Shown piece after piece: positions 59,086 to 64,000 of a stretch of 64,000 nt of DNA. A model generated the notes under the pieces. That model made no database searches, was not told where the DNA came from, and saw only the letters and a list, made by a program, of their open reading frames with translations. The first letter of the stretch is position 1. Each line of letters starts with the position of its first letter. The stretch is from Pseudomonadales bacterium (GTDB taxonomy: Bacteria; Pseudomonadota; Gammaproteobacteria; Pseudomonadales; Pseudohongiellaceae): positions 1 to 64,000 of the forward strand of contig JALQUB010000026.1 of assembly GCA_023268635.1 (NCBI GenBank). The letters run 5' to 3'. The position numbers and the translations under genes were made by a program.

Positions 59086-62000
59086 CTAGCTTTCTGGCGG
59101 TGCCGTGGCGTCGATCTGCCTATTCTTGTTAAAAATTAAATACAATGCAGGAAGCACAACGAGAGTCAGAAGTGTCGAAGATATAATGCCGCCAATAACC
59201 ACAGTAGCCAATGGACGCTGAACCTCTGACCCGATGCCCGTGTTGAGTGCCATCGGCACAAAACCAAGGCTCGCCACTAATGCAGTCATTAAAACGGGGC
59301 GCAGGCGAGTCATCGCTCCCTCAGTAATGGCGGCCAGAAGATCACGCTTCTCGATCCATAGACTCTTAATAAAAGAGAGCATGACAAGGCCGTTGAGCAC
59401 AGCGATACCGGATAGCGCGATAAATCCGATCCCCGCAGTGATAGACAAGGGCATATCACGTAGCCAGAGGCTCAATATCCCGCCAGTAAGCGCCAGTGGT
59501 ACTCCCGTAAAGATAACTAGGGCATCTCTGAATGATCCAAAGGCGATAAGTAGCAGGCCGAAAATGAGTGCCAAAGTTGCCGGAACTACAAGGGTGAGGC
59601 GTTGGCTTGCAGATTCAAGTTGTTCGAAAGTGCCTCCGTATTCAACAAAGTAACCGGGGGGCATTTCTACTCGTTCGGCCACTGCTTGCTGCACCTCAGC
59701 AACAAATGATCCCAAATCTCGGTCACGGACATTGGCGCTGACTACTATTCTACGCTGGCCATTTTCCCTGCTGATACGGTTGGGAGAGAGAATAGTCTCG
59801 ATGTTAACGACTTCTTCGAGTGGTACATAGCCAGCATCGCTTACGTCAGTGTTCACTGGCACCGGTAAGCGTCGTAGTTGCCACTCATCCGTTCGCATGG
59901 ATTCGGGAAGACGCACAACCAGAGGGAAGCGCCGGTCGCCTTCATAGATAAGACCGGCAATTTCGCCGCCTATGGCTGTGGAAATCAGGTTCTGGACTTC
60001 CTGGATTGTCAAACCATAGCGCAACATAGTCTTCCGCTTCGGAGTAATGGTAAGCATTGGCAACCCTTCAGTCTGTTCAATGCGCGCATCGGCTGCCCCA
60101 GGAACCGTCTCCATCACTTCGAGTACTTCACGGGCAGTATTAGCCAAAGTATCGAGGTCTTCTCCGAACACCAAGATACCCAAATCTGATCGAACCCCCG
60201 AAATGAGTTCATTGAATCGCATCTGGATGGGTTGAGTTATCTCATATATCTGACCGGGCAATTGTGTGACTACTGTTTCCATTTCATCTACCAACTCGAC
60301 TTTTTCTTTTTCCGGATCTGGCCACTCTTCTCGGTCCTTAAGAATCACAAAGGTATCCGAGATGCTCGGCGGCATTGGATCTGAAGCAATTTCTGGCGTA
60401 CCAATTCTGGAAAAGACCTCAGCGACTTCCGGAAACTCCAGAAGGCGTCGCTCAAGAATATCCTGCATTTCAATCGATTGCTGCAGGCTCGTACCTGGTG
60501 TACGTAGAGCCTGAATGGTGACGTCCCCTTCGTCCAGTTGAGGGATAAATTCCGACCCCATGGAGCTGGCCAGCCAGGCTGAAGCGGATACACCCACTAT
60601 GGAAATTGTCACAACAACCCAGCGAAACCGCAGTGCAAGGGCCAGTACTGGCCGATAAACCTTTTCGGCACCACGCATGAAGATATTTTTCTTTTCCGAG
60701 ACTCTGCCTCTTACAAAAAGTGCAATCGCTGCGGGAACGAAGGTCAGTGACAAGATCATTGCCGCAAGCAATGCCATGACAACCGTACTTGCCATAGGAT
60801 GAAACATCTTGCCTTCGATACCAGTTAAAGAAAATATCGGTAAATAGACAAGAGTAATGATGGAGACTCCGAAGAGACTGGGGCGAATTACTTCGCTGGT
60901 AGCCTCGTACACGACGTGCAATCGCTCTTTCAATGGAAGCGAATCCTTACCCTGATAAGCCATACCTAATCGCCGAATGGAGTTTTCGACAATAATAACG
61001 GCACCATCTACAATGAGCCCAAAATCCAATGCACCCAAGCTCATCAGGTTGGCTGATACGCCAGTTTCCACCATGCCCGTTATAGTAGCCAACATGGTAA
61101 TCGGGATGACTAATGCGGTGATGAGGGCAGCCCTGAAATTACCAAGCAACAGAAAGAGCACGACAATTACCAATAAAGCACCTTCCAACAAATTGGTGCG
61201 TACAGTTTCAATCGTCTTGTCGACGAGGTCAGTGCGATCGTAAAGAGCTTGAGCAACTACACCATCTGGTAATGAAGTATTGATTTGTTCGAGTTCGTCG
61301 GATACGCGTCTTGCAACATTTCGGGAGTTCTCGCCAATCAGCATGAAGGCTGTACCCAATACAGCCTCTTCACCAGCGTAAGTCGATGCACCGGTTCTTA
61401 ATTCGCGACCAATGGACACGTCGGCAACGTCACGGATTCGAATTGGTATGCTATCGCGGTTTGCGATCATGACATTGCCAATCTCGTTCAGGTTCTGTAA
61501 TTGCGCTGGCGAACGAACCAGTAGCTGTTGTCCTATCCTTTCGATGTATCCGGCACCGGTATTAGAATTGTTACTCCAGAGAGCGCTAACGACATCATGC
61601 ATCGACAATTCCCAACGCAATAACTTTGCTGGGTCAGGGGTGACATGAAACTGCTTCTCATAACCACCACTGGTATTCACTTCTGTGACGCCGTCTACCA
61701 GAATCAGTTGTCGCTTGACGATCCAGTCCTGAATTTCACGGAGCGCGAAAAGGTCATAGGGTTCGCCATTAGGTTGACGAGCACCTTCTTCGGCTCGCAC
61801 CACATACATGAAAATTTCGCCCAACCCTGTCGAGATTGGGCCCATTTGTGGCTCAAGACCTGGCGGTAACTGGCTCTTGATCGGGCCTAAGCGTTCATTC
61901 ACGAGATTGCGAGCAAAATAAATATCCGTACCTTCCTCGAAAACGACAGTCACCTGAGAGAGGCCATAAGCGGAGAGTGAGCGGGTATAGGCCAGTTGCG

Positions 62001-62229
62001 GGAGCCCCGACAAAGCAGTCTCGATCGGGAATGTCACTCGTTGCTCGGACTCTAATGGTGAATAGCCGGGGGCCTCTGTATTGATTTGAACCTGCACATT
62101 GGTAATGTCTGGTACCGCGTCAATGGGTAGGTTCTGATAATTCCAGGCGCCGTAAGCACAAATAGCGAGTACTGCAATCAGCACGACCCAGCGATCCCGG
62201 ATCGCCCGATTAATAATCTTATCTAACAT
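59086..62229 (-). CDS. czcA: Heavy-metal RND efflux pump, CzcA-like
   Basis: 1047 aa inner-membrane pump with about twelve helices and two large periplasmic loops. The helix-4 proton-relay motif 'LDFGLIVDGAVIIVEN' is the DFG-x3-DGA form found in Zn/Co/Cd exporters (CzcA, CncA/NccA), not the CusA form for Cu/Ag. 'MASTVVMALLAAMILSLTFV' and 'GFIALSGIAVLNGLVML' mark the other RND repeats. It is 11 bases from czcB. With CzcB and CzcC it moves divalent metals from the periplasm or cytoplasm to the outside. Confidence 0.93.
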   Translation of the reverse strand: MLDKIINRAIRDRWVVLIAVLAICAYGAWNYQNLPIDAVPDITNVQVQINTEAPGYSPLESEQRVTFPIETALSGLPQLAYTRSLSAYGLSQVTVVFEEGTDIYFARNLVNERLGPIKSQLPPGLEPQMGPISTGLGEIFMYVVRAEEGARQPNGEPYDLFALREIQDWIVKRQLILVDGVTEVNTSGGYEKQFHVTPDPAKLLRWELSMHDVVSALWSNNSNTGAGYIERIGQQLLVRSPAQLQNLNEIGNVMIANRDSIPIRIRDVADVSIGRELRTGASTYAGEEAVLGTAFMLIGENSRNVARRVSDELEQINTSLPDGVVAQALYDRTDLVDKTIETVRTNLLEGALLVIVVLFLLLGNFRAALITALVIPITMLATITGMVETGVSANLMSLGALDFGLIVDGAVIIVENSIRRLGMAYQGKDSLPLKERLHVVYEATSEVIRPSLFGVSIITLVYLPIFSLTGIEGKMFHPMASTVVMALLAAMILSLTFVPAAIALFVRGRVSEKKNIFMRGAEKVYRPVLALALRFRWVVVTISIVGVSASAWLASSMGSEFIPQLDEGDVTIQALRTPGTSLQQSIEMQDILERRLLEFPEVAEVFSRIGTPEIASDPMPPSISDTFVILKDREEWPDPEKEKVELVDEMETVVTQLPGQIYEITQPIQMRFNELISGVRSDLGILVFGEDLDTLANTAREVLEVMETVPGAADARIEQTEGLPMLTITPKRKTMLRYGLTIQEVQNLISTAIGGEIAGLIYEGDRRFPLVVRLPESMRTDEWQLRRLPVPVNTDVSDAGYVPLEEVVNIETILSPNRISRENGQRRIVVSANVRDRDLGSFVAEVQQAVAERVEMPPGYFVEYGGTFEQLESASQRLTLVVPATLALIFGLLLIAFGSFRDALVIFTGVPLALTGGILSLWLRDMPLSITAGIGFIALSGIAVLNGLVMLSFIKSLWIEKRDLLAAITEGAMTRLRPVLMTALVASLGFVPMALNTGIGSEVQRPLATVVIGGIISSTLLTLVVLPALYLIFNKNRQIDATAPPES

Positions 62230-62240
62230 GATTTAATCTC

Positions 62241-63188
62241 CTAGTGGTCGTGTTCCACGCCTTCTTTTTCGAGATCGGCCTTTATCAGGTAGCTGTTTTC
62301 AACAACATAACTCTCGCCTGCCGACAGACCATCCAGCACTTCGGTAACTCTGCCATCGCTTCTTCCCAACACTAGCGGGCGTGGATAGTAGTGATCGTCT
62401 TCCTGAACGAAGACCACCCGGTTGCCTTCAAAAAGCTGAATGCCATCGTTATCCACCAACAGATCAGCATTGATTTGCTCGGTAACTACCTGGCCTTCAA
62501 CAAGCAAGCCCGGCGACCAGAGTCCCTGGGAATTGTCCAGGGGAACGCGTGCTATTAATGTAGGGGAATTGGCCTGGCTCGGATTCAAATAACTAATCCT
62601 GCCGTCTGCGGAAAGGTGATCCATATTTACATGGACGGTCAGGCCAGCTTGAACATGCTGTGTATCACCGGGGAAAACAGTAAAATCAACCCAGAGTCTT
62701 TCGTAGTTGGCAATCGTCATCAGAGTTTGATCCGCAGCTTGCTCGCCCGGATTGGCATGTTTGTCTACCACTGTGCCGCTGATTGGCGCCTGAATCTGAT
62801 AAGCCTGTAAACTGCTATTGGCCTCGATACTGGCAATAGTTTCGCCGGCTTCTACGCGATCGCCCAGAGCAGGGACAATGTCTCGTATCATTCCCGGATA
62901 GCGCGCTGTAACGTGGCTGACCAGCTGCGGGTCAGGCACCGTTCTGCCAAAAAGCTGCAGCGTCAGTTCGAGTTCACCACTGGTAGCAATAGCAGTAAGG
63001 ATGCCTTGTTCTGCAGCCATGGCAGCGGAAATTTCAGCGAACTCGGCGTGATCGCCTTCCTCATGTCCTTCTTCATCGTGTTGCTCTTCAGCAGCGAATG
63101 AGGAGAGTTGAAGCCCGATCAGAAAGAACGCAATAGCGAGCAATTTTGAAAATTTAAGCAAATTCTGTATGTGAATGATTGGATTCAT
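62241..63188 (-). CDS. czcB: Heavy-metal RND adaptor, CzcB-like
   Basis: 315 aa from the ATG at 63188, which follows CTGGAGA; an in-frame start at 63224 would overlap czcC. A signal segment (about 14-33, ending SSFAAE) is followed by a metal-binding-like His/Glu-rich stretch 'EEQHDEEGHEEGDHAEF'. The lipoyl-like domain, 'GDRVEAGETIASIE' and 'QIQAPISGTVVDKHANPGE', and a beta-barrel domain follow. The C-terminus 'GVEHDH' also has His. Thirteen bases after czcC and eleven before czcA, so one operon. Confidence 0.9.
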   Translation of the reverse strand: MNPIIHIQNLLKFSKLLAIAFFLIGLQLSSFAAEEQHDEEGHEEGDHAEFAEISAAMAAEQGILTAIATSGELELTLQLFGRTVPDPQLVSHVTARYPGMIRDIVPALGDRVEAGETIASIEANSSLQAYQIQAPISGTVVDKHANPGEQAADQTLMTIANYERLWVDFTVFPGDTQHVQAGLTVHVNMDHLSADGRISYLNPSQANSPTLIARVPLDNSQGLWSPGLLVEGQVVTEQINADLLVDNDGIQLFEGNRVVFVQEDDHYYPRPLVLGRSDGRVTEVLDGLSAGESYVVENSYLIKADLEKEGVEHDH

Positions 63189-63201
63189 AGTGATCTCCAG
63201 A

Positions 63202-64000
63202 TTAACGGGCAAGCAGCGGCTCACCGCTGAGCCGTTCTATTTCTGCTCTTAATTTGTGTGCTGCTGCGGCGCTATTGATCAGCGCCAGCTCCGCATCAAG
63301 GTATTCCTGCTGTGCAGAGATAAGTTCCAGATAGCTGTAAGTGCCATTTTCATACGCGATGCGTGACTGTTCCTGAACTCCTTCCAGTCTTGGCAGGACC
63401 TCATCTTGTAAAAGGCTGACCTCGGAAATGGTCTGATTGAGGCGTTGGTAGAGCGATGTGATTTCCCCCCTGAGTCGATTCAGAGTGACAGCACGTCGTG
63501 CCTCCACCTCCTGCAGATTGGCATGAGCCTCACGAATCTGTCCCTGAGCACGCGATCCAGCGAACAGTGGCATACTGACACCAACCGTAAATGCGGTATC
63601 GTTCAGTTCCCGAAGGTGACGAACTCCTGCAGACCATTCGATATTGCTCTTCTGCAGTGCATTGGCCTGCCGCAATTCTGCCTCGCGCAAGCGTTCTTCA
63701 CTGGCAAAAATTGCGATGTCCGGGTTGGAATCAAGATTCGCCAACAGAGCCTGAAGTGAGCCAGGGTCGCCGATGGCCAACAGATTGGCGTTCACGGTAT
63801 TGAACTGTGGTTCACTGACGGACCACATTGCTGACAACCTGATACGGGCGCTTTCCAGCATAGCGACGGCCATCGCTTCGGCGGCCTCGGCGCGTATTCT
63901 TGCGGCCTCAGCTCGGTCTTGTTCCAGTTGTGGGGAGCGACCTGCTGCAACAAGTGGTTCCAGCAATTCAATCGTCTGGTTCGCGATTTCGGTGGCTCGT
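63202..64000 (-). CDS. czcC: Outer-membrane efflux protein, CzcC/TolC family, 5' part missing
   Basis: The reading frame is open to the right edge, so the start and signal peptide lie beyond base 64000; about 265 residues are visible. It shows the repeated long helices of TolC-family channels: 'RIRAEAAEAMAVAMLESARIRL', 'SEERLREAELRQANALQ' (in part) and 'RLRGEITSLYQRLNQTISEV' (in part). The Leu/Ala/Gln heptad pattern fits coiled-coil helices. It completes the CzcCBA set in the usual order. Confidence 0.88.
   Translation of the reverse strand, partial: RATEIANQTIELLEPLVAAGRSPQLEQDRAEAARIRAEAAEAMAVAMLESARIRLSAMWSVSEPQFNTVNANLLAIGDPGSLQALLANLDSNPDIAIFASEERLREAELRQANALQKSNIEWSAGVRHLRELNDTAFTVGVSMPLFAGSRAQGQIREAHANLQEVEARRAVTLNRLRGEITSLYQRLNQTISEVSLLQDEVLPRLEGVQEQSRIAYENGTYSYLELISAQQEYLDAELALINSAAAAHKLRAEIERLSGEPLLAR

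Larger units (their letters stand above)
56199..64000. mobile_element. Left part of an integrated genomic island at selC
   Basis: It begins at the selC 3' end with an integrase gene and carries accessory genes not found in the neighbouring metabolic background: an ICMT-like protein, a cation transporter and a CzcCBA metal efflux operon. It continues past the right edge. The boundary on the right and mobility functions other than the integrase are not in view. Treating the metal genes as part of the island is inference from position. Confidence 0.65.

Noticed and set aside
59086-62229. A CusA-type copper/silver pump
   Set aside because: The helix-4 motif is DFG-x3-DGA, the Zn/Co/Cd form, and the CusA methionine pattern is not evident.

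Overview
The window looks like chromosomal DNA of a free-living, probably marine, gammaproteobacterium (inference). The signs are an Fnr/Anr-type oxygen sensor with complete cysteine ligands, a Pal lipoprotein, a LolD/MacB-like export operon, DUF3301 and QmcA/NfeD-like genes, a TonB-dependent receptor, and a heavy load of acyl-CoA catabolism genes. Gene density is high, base composition is moderate and there are no rRNA genes. One tRNA is present, and it is the unusual one: tRNA-Sec (selC).

Layout. 1-1218: a cut-off DUF2306-like membrane protein and pal, on the minus strand. 1609-8273: a plus-strand catabolic run with a paired acyl-CoA dehydrogenase, a histidine-phosphatase-fold protein, an APH-fold phosphotransferase, an SDR and a split spermidine-synthase-like pair. 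8303-9706: fnr/anr and a universal stress protein with Fnr-box-like palindromes. 9910-14147 (minus): cardiolipin synthase, an EEP-family phosphatase/nuclease, a voltage-gated K+ channel and an acyl-CoA dehydrogenase. 14467-25830 (plus): thiolase, a FadB/MFE-1-like multifunctional enzyme, a zinc alcohol dehydrogenase, a second paired acyl-CoA dehydrogenase, a secreted DUF305/LVIVD protein, a LysE exporter, a VOC protein and a membrane protein. 25839-28117 (minus): an LLM monooxygenase and a serine hydrolase. 28524-30806: a fused TrpE-TrpG anthranilate synthase. 30823-36745 (minus): an S1/P1 nuclease and a complete Liv-type ABC transporter. 36891-37647: arfB and a small exported protein.

The most interesting locus is 37726-40979 (minus). 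A gene for a thioredoxin-fold protein with a large uncharacterised C-terminal domain is followed by what looks like two short ORFs and then a thiolase. The two short ORFs are one gene. They are joined in frame through a UGA that falls in D-U-G-S-C, the signature of the UGSC selenoprotein family. A hairpin with bacterial SECIS geometry starts directly after the UGA. About 17 kb away, at 56106-56199, the same window carries selC, which supports reading this UGA as selenocysteine.

41096-55916 holds a TonB-dependent receptor with a glycine-rich plug insertion, an ABA4-like protein, qmcA/nfeD, a hydrolase, a fatty acid desaturase, a MacB-like efflux operon, a MATE exporter, an exported fumarylacetoacetase-like protein and a KAS III enzyme.

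From the 3' end of selC to the end of the window there is an apparent integrated island. It carries a P4-type tyrosine integrase reading away from selC, an isoprenylcysteine-methyltransferase-like protein, a small CDF-like cation transporter and a CzcCBA heavy-metal efflux operon that runs off the right edge. The far attachment site lies outside the window.
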